Source: Hyphomicrobiaceae bacterium UBA7697 (GTDB taxonomy: Bacteria > Pseudomonadota > Alphaproteobacteria > Rhizobiales > Methyloligellaceae). From it: 64,000 nt of DNA. This document shows positions 8,815 to 17,252 of the stretch, piece by piece. The stretch is taken from NCBI GenBank assembly GCA_002482645.1, contig DLGJ01000005.1:675437-739436 (forward strand), read 5' to 3'. Numbering within the stretch: the first letter of the stretch is position 1; each line of letters opens with the position of its first letter. Made by a program: the position numbers and the translations under genes. The notes beneath the pieces are model-generated. The model was not told where the DNA came from, made no database searches, and saw only the letters and a list, made by a program, of their open reading frames with translations.

Positions 8815-10854
8815 GTGGATATCTTTGGACGACTGACAATCGAGTCCCTGCCGTTCTACAGCGCCATCGCGGCGTCCGGCGCGGCCGTCACCGTGCTGGG
8901 CGGGTTGTCGGTCGTTGCCGTCATCACCTATTTCGGTGCGTGGCGTTTGGTGCTGTTCCAATGGCTGTCGAGCGTCGATCACAAGAAGATCGGCATCATG
9001 TACATCATGCTTGCCTTGGTGATGCTGGTGCGCGGCTTCGTCGACGCCGCCATGATGCGCAGCCAGCAGGCGATCGCCCTCAATAGCGACGGCTATCTGC
9101 CGCCCGGCCATTTCGATCAGATCTTCTCGTCCCACGGCACGATCATGATTTTCTTCATGGCGATGCCGTTCCTGTCGGGTCTGATCAACCTGATCATGCC
9201 GCAGCAGATCGGTTCGCGGGACGTGGCCTTTCCCTTCATGAACGCGGTCAGCCTATGGCTCTCCATGGCGGGGGCCGCGCTCGTTCTCATTTCCCTGGTG
9301 ATCGGCAAATTCTCCACCGCCGGCTGGACCGCCTATCCCCCGTATTCGGGTTTGGAATTCACGCCCGGCGTCGGCGTCGACTATTGGATTTGGGCGGTGC
9401 TCATATCGGGCTTCGGTTCGACCATGTCGGGCATCAATTTCCTGGTCACGATCATCAAGTGCCGCGCGCCCGGTATGACGATGTTCCGCCTGCCCCTCTT
9501 CACCTGGACCGTATTTATCACTTCGGTCTTGATAATCTTCGCGTTTCCCGCCCTGACGGTCGCCTGCGCGATGCTCGCGCTCGACCGGACGCTCGGCATG
9601 CACTTCTTCACGAACGGCATGGGCGGGAACATGATGAACTACATCAACCTGTTTTGGTTGTGGGGTCATCCGGAGGTCTACATCCTCATCCTGCCGGCCT
9701 TCGGTGTGTTCTCCGAGGTCGTTGCGGTCTTCAGCCAGAAGCGCCTGTTCGGCTATATCTCGCTGGTTCTGGCGACCATGGCCATCGGTCTTCTGTCCTT
9801 CACCGTTTGGCTGCACCACTTCTTCACCATGGGATCGAGCGCGCGCGTGAACTCGTTCTTCGGGACGATGACGACGATCATCGCGGTGCCCACCGGCGTG
9901 AAGGTGTTCGATTGGCTGCTGACCATGTATCGCGGCCGCATCATCTTCAAACCGCCGATGCTGTTCACGATCGGTTTCCTCGTGACCTTCGTCATCGGCG
10001 GTCTCTCGGGCGTGCTGCTCGCGCTGCCGCCCATCGATTATCTGATGCACAACACCACGTTCCTGATCGCGCATTTCCACAACATGATCATTCCCGGCGT
10101 GCTGTTCGGCTATCTCGCGGGCTACATGTTCTGGTTCCCCAAGGCGTTCGGCTTCAAGCTGAACGAAAAATGGGGCACGCGCGCCTTCTGGTGCTGGATC
10201 GTCGGATTCTACGTCGCCTTCATGCCGCTCTACGTGCTGGGCCTGCTCGGCATGCCGCGCCGCATGGAGCATTACGAGATCGCGGCCTGGCAGCCGCATT
10301 TGATCGTCGCCGCGTTCGGCGCGTTCATCATCTTGCTCGGCATGATTTGCCTCGGCGTGCAGCTTTGGGTCAGCGTCCGCGACCGCATAGAGGCGCTGGA
10401 CCTCACCGGCGATCCGTGGAACGGCCGCTCGCTCGAATGGGCCACCTCGTCGCCCGCCGCGCCCTATAATTTCGCCGTGCTGCCCAAGGTCGAGTGCCGC
10501 GATGCCTGGTGGGACATGAAGCAGCGCGGCGTCGCATACCGGCGTCCCGAAAAATACGAAGACATCGTCATGCCGAAGAACACCTTCGCCGGTGCCGTCA
10601 TCGGCGCCGCCGGCTTCGCGTTCGGATTCGCCATGATCTGGTGGATCTGGTGGCTCGCGCTTCTATCGCTGGCGGTGATCGGCGCCGCGATCATCGTCCG
10701 CGCGAGCAATGACGACGACGAATTCGTGATGCCCGCGAGCGAGGTGAAAGCCATCGAGGACGCGCGCTTCCCTCAGCTCGCCAAGGCGCCGAAAAACGCA
10801 ATGGAGGACGAACCCGGATTCGCCGGCCAGCCCGCGCCGGAGGCCGCCGCATGA
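8815..10854 (+). CDS. cyoB: Cytochrome bo3 ubiquinol oxidase subunit I
   Basis: This catalytic subunit carries heme b, heme o3 and CuB and reduces O2 while pumping protons. The start is GTG at 8815 behind TAGGA, giving 679 residues (VDIFGRLTIESLPFYS); reading further upstream would run into cyoA coding sequence. Ligand-bearing segments are SHGTIMIFFMAMPFL, WLWGHPEVYILILPAFG (CuB His and the cross-linked Tyr), VWLHHFFTMG, and HNTTFLIAHFHNM with the two heme His. The length and about 15 hydrophobic helices fit CyoB. The stop overlaps cyoC in an ATGA junction. Confidence 0.96.
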   Translation: MDIFGRLTIESLPFYSAIAASGAAVTVLGGLSVVAVITYFGAWRLVLFQWLSSVDHKKIGIMYIMLALVMLVRGFVDAAMMRSQQAIALNSDGYLPPGHFDQIFSSHGTIMIFFMAMPFLSGLINLIMPQQIGSRDVAFPFMNAVSLWLSMAGAALVLISLVIGKFSTAGWTAYPPYSGLEFTPGVGVDYWIWAVLISGFGSTMSGINFLVTIIKCRAPGMTMFRLPLFTWTVFITSVLIIFAFPALTVACAMLALDRTLGMHFFTNGMGGNMMNYINLFWLWGHPEVYILILPAFGVFSEVVAVFSQKRLFGYISLVLATMAIGLLSFTVWLHHFFTMGSSARVNSFFGTMTTIIAVPTGVKVFDWLLTMYRGRIIFKPPMLFTIGFLVTFVIGGLSGVLLALPPIDYLMHNTTFLIAHFHNMIIPGVLFGYLAGYMFWFPKAFGFKLNEKWGTRAFWCWIVGFYVAFMPLYVLGLLGMPRRMEHYEIAAWQPHLIVAAFGAFIILLGMICLGVQLWVSVRDRIEALDLTGDPWNGRSLEWATSSPAAPYNFAVLPKVECRDAWWDMKQRGVAYRRPEKYEDIVMPKNTFAGAVIGAAGFAFGFAMIWWIWWLALLSLAVIGAAIIVRASNDDDEFVMPASEVKAIEDARFPQLAKAPKNAMEDEPGFAGQPAPEAAA

Positions 10855-11450
10855 GCAGCGCCGCGGCCATGACCGTCAGCCCTCGCGAGGCGAAACGATA
10901 CGAGGAGAAGGATTTCGGCTTCTGGCTCTATCTGATGAGCGACGCCGTGATCTTCGCCTGCCTGTTCGCGACCTATCTGGTCATGGCCGGCAACGCCGCG
11001 GGCGGACCCACGCCGAAGGATGTGTTCAGCCTGGAGCGCGCCGCCGCCGAGACGGCGCTGCTTCTCCTCAGCAGCACCACATTCGGCATCGCCGCCGTTT
11101 CCTTGTGGGCGGGAGACCGCTCGAAAGTGCTGTTGTGGCTCGCCATCACGTTACTGTTGGGCGCGGGCTTCATCGCTCTCGAATTCGGCGAGTTCAGCGG
11201 CATGATCGCCGAAGGGGCGGGGCCCGATCGCAGCGGGTTCTTGTCGGCTTTCTTCACGCTGGTCGGCACGCACGGCCTTCATGTCAGCGTCGGGCTCGTC
11301 TGGATCTTGGTGATGATCGGTCAAGTTTTTGCCAAGGGACTCACCGCGCCGGTCGCGTCCCGGCTGATGCGGCTCGGGCTCTTCTGGCATTTTCTCGACA
11401 TCATCTGGGTCGTGATCTTTTCCGTCGTCTATCTGCCGGGGCTGTTGTGA
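10851..11450 (+). CDS. cyoC: Cytochrome bo3 ubiquinol oxidase subunit III
   Basis: A 199-residue integral membrane protein with five hydrophobic helices. Recognisable segments are FGFWLYLMSDAVIFACLFATY at the first helix, EFGEFSGMIAEG and THGLHVSVGLVWILVM, and FWHFLDIIWVVIFSVVYL at the C-terminus, typical of the COX3 superfamily in its CyoC form. Subunit III stabilises the oxidase complex and carries no redox centre. It overlaps cyoB by 4 bases and cyoD by 1 base, so the operon is tightly coupled. Confidence 0.94.
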   Translation: MSSAAAMTVSPREAKRYEEKDFGFWLYLMSDAVIFACLFATYLVMAGNAAGGPTPKDVFSLERAAAETALLLLSSTTFGIAAVSLWAGDRSKVLLWLAITLLLGAGFIALEFGEFSGMIAEGAGPDRSGFLSAFFTLVGTHGLHVSVGLVWILVMIGQVFAKGLTAPVASRLMRLGLFWHFLDIIWVVIFSVVYLPGLL

Positions 11451-11770
11451 TGGAGCTCAAATCTGGAATTCCCGTCGAGCGGACGCTGAAGCCCTATCTC
11501 ATAGGCCTTGTGCTCGCCGTCGTCCTCACGGCCATTCCCTTCGGGCTGGTGGCCACGGGCGCGCTTCCGCGCGAGACCGCCTTGGTGGTGATCGCGGCGC
11601 TTGCCCTCGTCCAGATTCTCGTTCATTTGCGGTTTTTCCTTCATATCGACTTGAAGACGACTCCGAGGGAGAATCTCGTCGCGCTCGCCTTCGCCGCCGT
11701 GCTGATCTGCATCATGGTGGGCGGCAGCCTCTGGATCATGTTCGACCTGTACCATCGCATGATGGTCTAG
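11450..11770 (+). CDS. cyoD: Cytochrome bo3 ubiquinol oxidase subunit IV
   Basis: A 106-residue protein with three hydrophobic helices that assists CuB insertion and assembly in the bo3 oxidase family. The start ATG at 11450 shares its A with the cyoC TGA stop (TGATG). PFGLVATGALP, ALVQILVHLRFFLHID and IMVGGSLWIMFDLYHRMM are CyoD-like. It is the last gene of the cluster. No heme O synthase gene (cyoE) follows, so the complex presumably depends on CtaB encoded at 19804. Confidence 0.92.
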   Translation: MELKSGIPVERTLKPYLIGLVLAVVLTAIPFGLVATGALPRETALVVIAALALVQILVHLRFFLHIDLKTTPRENLVALAFAAVLICIMVGGSLWIMFDLYHRMMV

Positions 11771-11806
11771 CCCGTGCCCCGGCGGCCGGAGCGGCGGCGG
11801 TAACGC

Positions 11807-11835
11807 GTTCCGGGAATTCGCGAATTGCGCGGAAC
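11807..11835. repeat. Imperfect inverted repeat between cyoD and gshA
   Basis: GTTCC (11807-11811) and GGAAC (11831-11835) flank the perfect 12-bp palindrome AATTCGCGAATT (11815-11826). It lies 37 bases after the cyoD stop. There is no downstream T-run, so a protein-binding site is as likely as a transcript end. Confidence 0.4.
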
Positions 11836-11841
11836 TGTCGC

Positions 11842-11872
11842 TTGCCGCGCGACGCCGCTCATACGATATAGT
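11842..11872 (+). promoter_or_regulatory. Candidate sigma70-type promoter for gshA
   Basis: A -35-like TTGCCG (11842-11847) and a -10-like TATAGT (11867-11872, five of six consensus bases) are separated by 19 bases. They lie about 85 bases before the gshA start in the gap after cyoD. The spacing is long, so this is only a candidate. Confidence 0.35.
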
Positions 11873-11957
11873 GCAGCATTCGAGGTCCGGAGGAGCGCCG
11901 CGGCGCGCCGTTATCCGAACCCTCACGTCTCACCGACCCAAGCGGAGTTCTCCTGAC

Positions 11958-13340
11958 ATGTCGACACGCGTTGACGGGCCACAAAGCCCCATCATCGAGT
12001 CACGGGATGAGCTCGTCGCCTATTTGGAGTCCGGGTGCAAACCGGAAAGCGAGTGGCGCATCGGCACCGAGCACGAGAAGTTCGGCTTCAATGTCACGGA
12101 CAATTCGCCGGTTCCCTATGGCGGGCCGCGTGGGATCGGCGCGCTCCTCGAGACCCACCACAATTGCTTCGGCTGGGATGCAATCCGCGAGAACGGAAAC
12201 ATCATCGCGCTGTCCTGTTCGGACTGCCCCATCGGCGGGTCGATCAGCCTGGAGCCCGGCGGCCAGCTCGAGCTCTCGGGGGCGCCGCTGAAGACCATTC
12301 ACGAGACCGAGGCCGAACTTCGGCAGCATTTGTCTCAGGTCGGTTCGGTGGCCCACCAACTCGGCATCGGGTTCCTGGGCCTCGGCTTCTCGCCCAAATG
12401 GACGCTCGAAGAGATGCCGCTGATGCCGAAGGACCGCTATCGCATCATGATGCGCTACATGCCGAAGCGCGGCCTGCATGGGCTCGACATGATGTTTCGC
12501 ACGGCGACGGTCCAGGTGAACATGGATTTCGGCAGCGAGGACGACATGGTGCGCAAGCTTCGCGTCGGTCTCGCATTGCAGCCGGTCGCCACGGCGCTGT
12601 TCGCGAATTCACCGTTCACCGAAGGGAAGCTGAACGGCTTTCAATCCTACCGCGCGCAAATCTGGCAGGACACCGATCCCGATAGGACCGGAGCGCTTCC
12701 CTTCGCGTTCGAGGACGGCATGGGCTTCGAACGCTACGTGGACTACGCACTCGACGTGCCGATGTACTTCGTCTACCGCGATGGGCGCTATATCGACGTC
12801 TCGGGTTCGTCGTTCCGCGACTTTCTCGCGGGCAAGCTGGCGCCGTTGCCGGGCATGCGGCCGACCATGGAGGATTGGGCGGACCATCTCACCACGCTCT
12901 TTCCGGACGTCCGTCTCAAGAAGTTCCTGGAGATGCGCGGCGCCGATGCCGGACCGCTCGGTCTTCTCCTCGCGCTTCCGGCCTTGTGGGCCGGACTTCT
13001 CTACGACAAGTCCGCTCTGGACGGCGCGGCAAGCCTCGTCGCCAGTTGGACCGAGGAAGAGCGGCGGACCATGCGCCTGGCGGTTCCGAAAACCGGTCTC
13101 AAGACGCCGTTCCGGGGCCGCACGGTGGGCGATATCGCCCATGAGGTTCTGGCGCTTGCCGAAGGCGGCCTTTTGCGGCGGGCCCGTGTGAACGACGAGG
13201 GCCAGAACGAAACCCGCGCGCTCGCGCCGCTCATGGAGATCGCCGAAACCGGCCGTACCGAGGCGGATCGTCTGATCGCCGCCTTTGAGGGTCCTTGGGG
13301 CGGCCACATCGACCGGCTGTTCGAAACCGAAGCGCTTTAA
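11958..13340 (+). CDS. gshA: Glutamate-cysteine ligase
   Basis: This enzyme makes gamma-glutamylcysteine, the first step of glutathione synthesis, in the cytosol. The product is 460 residues from ATG 11958 (MSTRVDGPQSPI), with GGAG a few bases upstream. It belongs to the plant/alphaproteobacterial type: WRIGTEHEKFGF near the N-terminus, CSDCPIGGSISLEPGGQLELSG, and FRTATVQVNMDFGSE in the active-site region. Glutathione synthetase (gshB) is not in the window. Its stop overlaps the stop of the convergent DUF3108 gene in a shared TTAA. Confidence 0.92.
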   Translation: MSTRVDGPQSPIIESRDELVAYLESGCKPESEWRIGTEHEKFGFNVTDNSPVPYGGPRGIGALLETHHNCFGWDAIRENGNIIALSCSDCPIGGSISLEPGGQLELSGAPLKTIHETEAELRQHLSQVGSVAHQLGIGFLGLGFSPKWTLEEMPLMPKDRYRIMMRYMPKRGLHGLDMMFRTATVQVNMDFGSEDDMVRKLRVGLALQPVATALFANSPFTEGKLNGFQSYRAQIWQDTDPDRTGALPFAFEDGMGFERYVDYALDVPMYFVYRDGRYIDVSGSSFRDFLAGKLAPLPGMRPTMEDWADHLTTLFPDVRLKKFLEMRGADAGPLGLLLALPALWAGLLYDKSALDGAASLVASWTEEERRTMRLAVPKTGLKTPFRGRTVGDIAHEVLALAEGGLLRRARVNDEGQNETRALAPLMEIAETGRTEADRLIAAFEGPWGGHIDRLFETEAL

Positions 13341-14179
13341 CGCGCGCTTGCCCGCCGCGGGGTACTCGGCCTCGCCTCGATCCCCGTGAGCTTCAGCGCG
13401 CCATCTCCCCAGGTCGTCGGCACGATGACCTTGTACGGGACGTAAAGACCCGTCCCCTCGACCGGCACCAGCCAGGCTTCGATTCCGTCGGCTTCCTGGA
13501 GAAACTGCACGGCGTAGGTCTCCTTGCGGTAGCCGCCGATCGGCTTGTAGGCGACCCGGCACACGGCGGCGGTATCGGGCAGACCGTCCGGGGCTCCGGC
13601 GCCGAGCTTCTCGGTGCGCTTCGGAGACAGGGCCAGATTGAAGCGCTGCTTGCCGTCGAAGACCCGCAAAGTCCGGTTGCACACGGCGAGGTCGCCGGCC
13701 GGCGCGTTCGACTGAACGGACATGAAGGCAGCGGTCAGCGGGTCGAGTACGTCCCGAAGCTCACCTTCCGGAATGGGAACCGCCTTCCGGTCGGGGTTCT
13801 TCTTGGGCGTTCTCTCGACCGATTGAACCGTGCCCCGGTCGAAGCCGATCTGAACCGTCTGCGTCTTCTTCGTGTCGGTGAAGGAGAATTGATAGCGCTG
13901 CGGCTCCGGCCCCGAACCGGCGCGCGCGCCGTTGCTCTCGGTCTTTCCCGCCGCCCTGTAGAGAAGCCCGGCAAGGATCGAGACTTCACCCGAGGCGGTC
14001 AGCGCATAGTCGTTCCGCCGGAGCGTCGCCGTCATGTCGAACGTCCCGAGATTGAGATTCGCGACGCCCGCGTTGTATGTGGCGCGGACTTGTCCGGCCT
14101 GGAGACCGGTTGTCTCCGCGAGGCCCGAACCCGGCAGCACAAGGCACACGAGCACGACGCCCTTGCGCACAAACCCCAT
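13337..14179 (-). CDS. Secreted DUF3108 family protein
   Basis: A 280-residue protein with an N-terminal signal peptide (MGFVRKGVVLVCLVLPGSGLAE). The rest looks like an envelope beta-rich domain: GTFDMTATLRRNDYALTASGE, LLYRAAGKTESNG, DVLDPLTAAFM, and a C-terminal region around IEAWLVPVEGTGLYVPYKV. These features match my knowledge of DUF3108, a periplasmic family of unknown function common in Alphaproteobacteria. It converges on gshA with a 4-base overlap. No enzymatic residues can be assigned. Confidence 0.8.
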   Translation of the reverse strand: MGFVRKGVVLVCLVLPGSGLAETTGLQAGQVRATYNAGVANLNLGTFDMTATLRRNDYALTASGEVSILAGLLYRAAGKTESNGARAGSGPEPQRYQFSFTDTKKTQTVQIGFDRGTVQSVERTPKKNPDRKAVPIPEGELRDVLDPLTAAFMSVQSNAPAGDLAVCNRTLRVFDGKQRFNLALSPKRTEKLGAGAPDGLPDTAAVCRVAYKPIGGYRKETYAVQFLQEADGIEAWLVPVEGTGLYVPYKVIVPTTWGDGALKLTGIEARPSTPRRASAR

Positions 14180-14362
14180 AACACGTCCTCCGAACCGTCC
14201 GAGGCGCCCGGCGGGCGCGCCCTCAGTGTACCCAAGACCGCGCCGAAATTGTGAGCGTCGATTGGAGACGCCAAATGAGGATGCCAGGTGAAGGACACCA
14301 AACGAGGATTCCGGGGGGTGGGAACCGTCCCGCTGCTTCGCCTCCCTCGGTATCCTTCCGGC

Positions 14363-15451
14363 CTAGGCGGCCTGATCGAGCTCCGGGTAGTCGGTGTACC
14401 CCGCCGCGTCGCCGCCATAGAAGGTCTGCGGGTCCGGCGTGTTCAGCGGTGCGTCGGCCTTGAAACGCGCAACGAGATCGGGGTTGGCGATATAGAGCCT
14501 GCCGAACGCGACGAGATCCGCTTGGCCAGACTCCACGGCGTCGATGGCCATCTGCCGGTCGTAGATATTGTTGGCCATATAGGCGCCGGAGAAGTTGGCG
14601 CGCAGGGTCGCGATCGCCTTGGGGGGCAACGCGCGCGAAACGCCCGTGTCGCCCTCGATCAGATGCACATAGCCGAGCCCGGCCTCGTTCGCGCGGGCCA
14701 TGGCCACCGCGAACGTGGCGAGCGGATCGCTGTCGGCAATGTCGTTGAAGTTCGAGAAGGGGCTGAAACGCACGCCGACGCGCTTCGATGGAAACACGGA
14801 GGTGACGGCCTCCAGGACCTCGCCCAGGAAGCGCGCGCGGTTTTCCGCCGTGCCGCCATAGGCATCGCCGCGCTTGTTGGTGCCGTCGCGCAGGAACTGG
14901 TCGATCAGATAACCGTTGGCAGCATGAATCTCTACACCGTCGAACCCGGCCGCCTTCGCGTTCTCCGCCGCCGTCCGGTAGTCCTCGACCACGCGGGCGA
15001 TCTCGCCGGTTTCGAGCGCGCGCGGCGTCGAAACGTCCTCGAAGCCCGAGGCGGTGAAGGTCTGGCTCTTGGCCGCAATGGGCGAGGGGGCGACGGGCGC
15101 CTGCCCCTCCGGCTGGAGCGAGACGTGGGAGATGCGTCCCACGTGCCAAAGCTGCGCGAAGATCCGTCCCCCGGCCCGATGAACCGCATCCGTCACCGTT
15201 TTCCACCCGGCCACCTGCGCCGGACTGTAAATGCCGGGCGTCTGGATATAGCCCTTTCCCTCGGGAGAAATCTGCGTCCCTTCGCTGACGAGCAGGCCGG
15301 CCGTTGCCCGCTGTGCGTAGTACGTGGCGTTCAGCGCGTGGGGAACGTCGCCGTCCGGAAGGGCCCGGTTGCGGGTGAGCGGCGCCATGACGATGCGGTT
15401 TGGAAGGGTGAGGTCTCCAAGGTCGAGAGGGGCAAACAGCTTCGGTTCCAT
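14363..15451 (-). CDS. Old yellow enzyme family alkene reductase (NemA-like)
   Basis: An FMN-dependent oxidoreductase that reduces activated C=C bonds and related electrophiles with NAD(P)H. The ATG at 15451 follows AAGGAG by 10 bases and gives 362 residues, normal for the family. MEPKLFAPLDLGDLTLPNR is the classical N-terminus; IHAANGYLIDQFL and NKRGDAYGGTAENRARF hold substrate and flavin contacts; LVAFGRLYIANPDL is the C-terminal phosphate-binding segment. An HxlR regulator is transcribed divergently, as is common for quinone- or electrophile-induced reductases. The physiological substrate is unknown. Confidence 0.92.
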   Translation of the reverse strand: MEPKLFAPLDLGDLTLPNRIVMAPLTRNRALPDGDVPHALNATYYAQRATAGLLVSEGTQISPEGKGYIQTPGIYSPAQVAGWKTVTDAVHRAGGRIFAQLWHVGRISHVSLQPEGQAPVAPSPIAAKSQTFTASGFEDVSTPRALETGEIARVVEDYRTAAENAKAAGFDGVEIHAANGYLIDQFLRDGTNKRGDAYGGTAENRARFLGEVLEAVTSVFPSKRVGVRFSPFSNFNDIADSDPLATFAVAMARANEAGLGYVHLIEGDTGVSRALPPKAIATLRANFSGAYMANNIYDRQMAIDAVESGQADLVAFGRLYIANPDLVARFKADAPLNTPDPQTFYGGDAAGYTDYPELDQAA

Positions 15452-15559
15452 AATCCGCCAGTCTCCTTTGTCGCGGCACGATCGCAGTGAGGGCCGGTGC
15501 TGACATGCGCCGGCCCTCGGTTCCCGATGACTTGGCACTTGAGGTTTCAAATATCAACC

Positions 15560-15577
15560 AGTATACTTTTTGTAACC
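15560..15577. promoter_or_regulatory. Candidate HxlR operator between the divergent reductase and regulator genes
   Basis: The 164-base divergent gap holds an AT-rich block unlike its surroundings. It contains the palindrome AGTATACT (15560-15567), then a T-run and GTAACC (15572-15577), so two GTA-type half-sites lie side by side. Quinone-sensing HxlR proteins such as QsrR bind GTATA repeats with similar spacing. The assignment is by analogy only. Confidence 0.4.
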
Positions 15578-15615
15578 TAAAGATAGGTGATCTGCCCCCA
15601 AGGAGGGGGCCGCCG

Positions 15616-15972
15616 ATGTCGGATCGTCGTGTGAATCGAAGCGAATCGGGCCTTCCCGGTCCCAACATCTGCAACGAGCCCTGTCCCATCGAACGGGGCA
15701 TGCGGGTTCTCGGCGGCAAGTGGAAAGGCTCGATTCTGTGGCACCTCCGCGATGGGCCGATGCGCTTCAATGCCCTGGCACGGGAACTCGGCGGCGCCAG
15801 CAAGAAGATGATCAACGAACGGCTGAAGGAGCTAGAGGAGGCGAGGCTGGTTCATCGCGAAGTCGTCAGCACCAAGCCGGTAGCCGTCACCTATGAGTTG
15901 ACGGATTTTGGCCGGTCGGCCCTGGGAATTCTCGAGTCCTTGGCAGGCTGGTGCGAGGAGCACGGGCTGTAA
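15616..15972 (+). CDS. HxlR family transcriptional regulator
   Basis: A 118-residue winged-helix regulator. ATG 15616 follows AAGGAGG, which settles the start. The HxlR signature is clear: ICNEPCPIERGMRVLGGKWK (residues 18-37), then WHLRDGPMRFNALARELGGASKKMI as the recognition-helix region and VTYELTDFGRSA as the wing. Cys19 and Cys23 lie near the N-terminus, where related redox sensors carry their reactive cysteine. It probably represses or activates the divergent old yellow enzyme gene and itself. Confidence 0.9.
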   Translation: MSDRRVNRSESGLPGPNICNEPCPIERGMRVLGGKWKGSILWHLRDGPMRFNALARELGGASKKMINERLKELEEARLVHREVVSTKPVAVTYELTDFGRSALGILESLAGWCEEHGL

Positions 15973-16031
15973 GCCCTTGGCGGCACAGCGGCTTGAACCG
16001 GCGCGTCTTCCGGCCCTATACTTTGCAGGCC

Positions 16032-16067
16032 GCACCCGTTCCCGATCCCTGCACGAGGACCGGGTGC
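16032..16067 (+). terminator. Possible intrinsic terminator after the HxlR gene
   Basis: GCACCCG (16032-16038) pairs with CGGGTGC (16061-16067), followed by TTT. The 22-base loop and short T-run make it weak. A second inverted repeat lies further on: AATCGGCGGC (16092-16101) with GCCGCCGATT (16128-16137), loop 26. Both sit between two convergent genes. Confidence 0.35.
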
Positions 16068-16157
16068 TTTCCGTCCCCCCAAAGACGGACGAATCGGCGG
16101 CGGATTTCTCCTTTTCTGCCGCCGATTTTCGATGCGGTCGCCGGATGGGCGTTGCGG

Positions 16158-16748
16158 CTATTTGAGGCCGGCGAAGGCGTCGGTGAAGCCCTGGAGCGAC
16201 ACCGGAATGCCGATACCGGCTTCCGGCGTATCGAACACGATGAACATCGCGTTCTGGCCTGCCTTGAGCTTGGCGATGACCTCGTCCTGAAGCACGACCT
16301 CGGCCACGCAGCCGCGTTTGCCGCATTTCAGGAAAGGCGCGTTGCCGACATCCTCGCCGTCGATCTTGAGGCCGAGCCCTGTCGGCAGGAGTACGCCGAG
16401 CGGCACCACGACCCGCAAGAGCTTCTTGTCCTCGCCGATGGCCTTGTAGAACACGACCGTCAGGCCGACATTGGGCCGGTCGTCGGCCGTTACGCTTTGA
16501 ACCAGCGCGCATTTCTCTTCGCGGGCGCCCGGCGGGGTACGGCAACTGAGCTGCCAGGCGCCATGGGTCTCGCGGACGACACTGCCCGGCCCGGTCGCGC
16601 CTGGCGTGACGTCGGCGTCCTGAGCCCCGGCGGATGTGGCGAGTGCCGAAACGAGGACGAGCGCGGCTAGTCCCAGTAGAACGGGGCGAAGTTTCACGCC
16701 AGGTGCGTCGATTAGACTTGTCCAGGCCAAGGAGGGAAGCATGAGCAT
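16158..16748 (-). CDS. Invasion-associated locus B (IalB) family protein
   Basis: A secreted or envelope protein of 196 residues from ATG 16748. An N-terminal hydrophobic segment (LLGLAALVLVSALATSAGAQ) forms a signal peptide. The mature part carries the IalB pattern: WQLSCRTPPGAREEKCALVQ, LRVVVPLGVLLPTGLGLKIDG, and FLKCGKRGCVAEVVL with a cysteine pair. ATG 16742 is an equally good start; upstream extension to 16874 adds residues without family character. IalB was named in Bartonella for erythrocyte invasion, but homologs are widespread in free-living Hyphomicrobiales, so no virulence role is implied. Confidence 0.85.
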   Translation of the reverse strand: MLMLPSLAWTSLIDAPGVKLRPVLLGLAALVLVSALATSAGAQDADVTPGATGPGSVVRETHGAWQLSCRTPPGAREEKCALVQSVTADDRPNVGLTVVFYKAIGEDKKLLRVVVPLGVLLPTGLGLKIDGEDVGNAPFLKCGKRGCVAEVVLQDEVIAKLKAGQNAMFIVFDTPEAGIGIPVSLQGFTDAFAGLK

Positions 16749-17252
16749 AAAGGGGCGGCCTTCCAGCAACTTTTCAAGTGCGGTTACGACTCCGCGGGCA
16801 CGCGACGGAAACTTGAAACCGGTGACATTCCGGTAGACAGGCAGAACATGGCCCTTCGCCGAGTAATAGGGCAAAAATTCGGCGGAATATTCTACGGTAA
16901 GACTGTCGTAAAACCGGCCGCCGGCACCGTGCTGCGCCTGTTGATCACCGAATCAACCCGCGAACGACCGTGTCCTGCAGCAGTGCCCGGACGCAACTGA
17001 ATCATGACTGTTGCCAATCAATATCCTTTATGATTTTAAAAATACATAAGAACCGCCAGCATCCTTGCCGATCAAGGCTGGCAAACAAGAACGTCTTTTG
17101 ACCGGGGGCGACGCCAAAACTTAGCGCCGTTTGTTCGCGTCGCCGCCGCAAGATTGGGCGCGGGACATCCAAGTGTCCGTGCTCGGCAATAACCGGCTTC
17201 CGACCTCTCCTCGATTCGGAGTGGCCGGAAAACAGGCTTTAGGAGTGAAGGG
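16749..17252. promoter_or_regulatory. 504-base intergenic region and structured leader upstream of ctaC
   Basis: No gene is supported here. An AT-rich block at about 17001-17055 contains TATGAT (17029-17034) as a possible -10 element. Between it and ctaC are four successive inverted repeats: GCCAG/CTGGC with CCTTG/CAAGG inside (17055-17082), GGCGACG/CGTCGCC (17107-17144), GGACA/TGTCC (17163-17178), and CCGGC/GCCGG with TCCGA/TCGGA inside (17193-17228). AGGAG at 17241-17245 is the ctaC ribosome binding site. This looks like a structured 5' untranslated region for the oxidase operon. Confidence 0.5.

Noticed and set aside
9253..10299. 348-codon minus-strand frame inside cyoB
   Set aside because: Antisense to an essential membrane protein, and its charged composition is typical of shadow frames.
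16158..16748. Virulence factor, from the IalB family name
   Set aside because: IalB-family proteins are common in free-living Hyphomicrobiales and nothing else here suggests pathogenesis.
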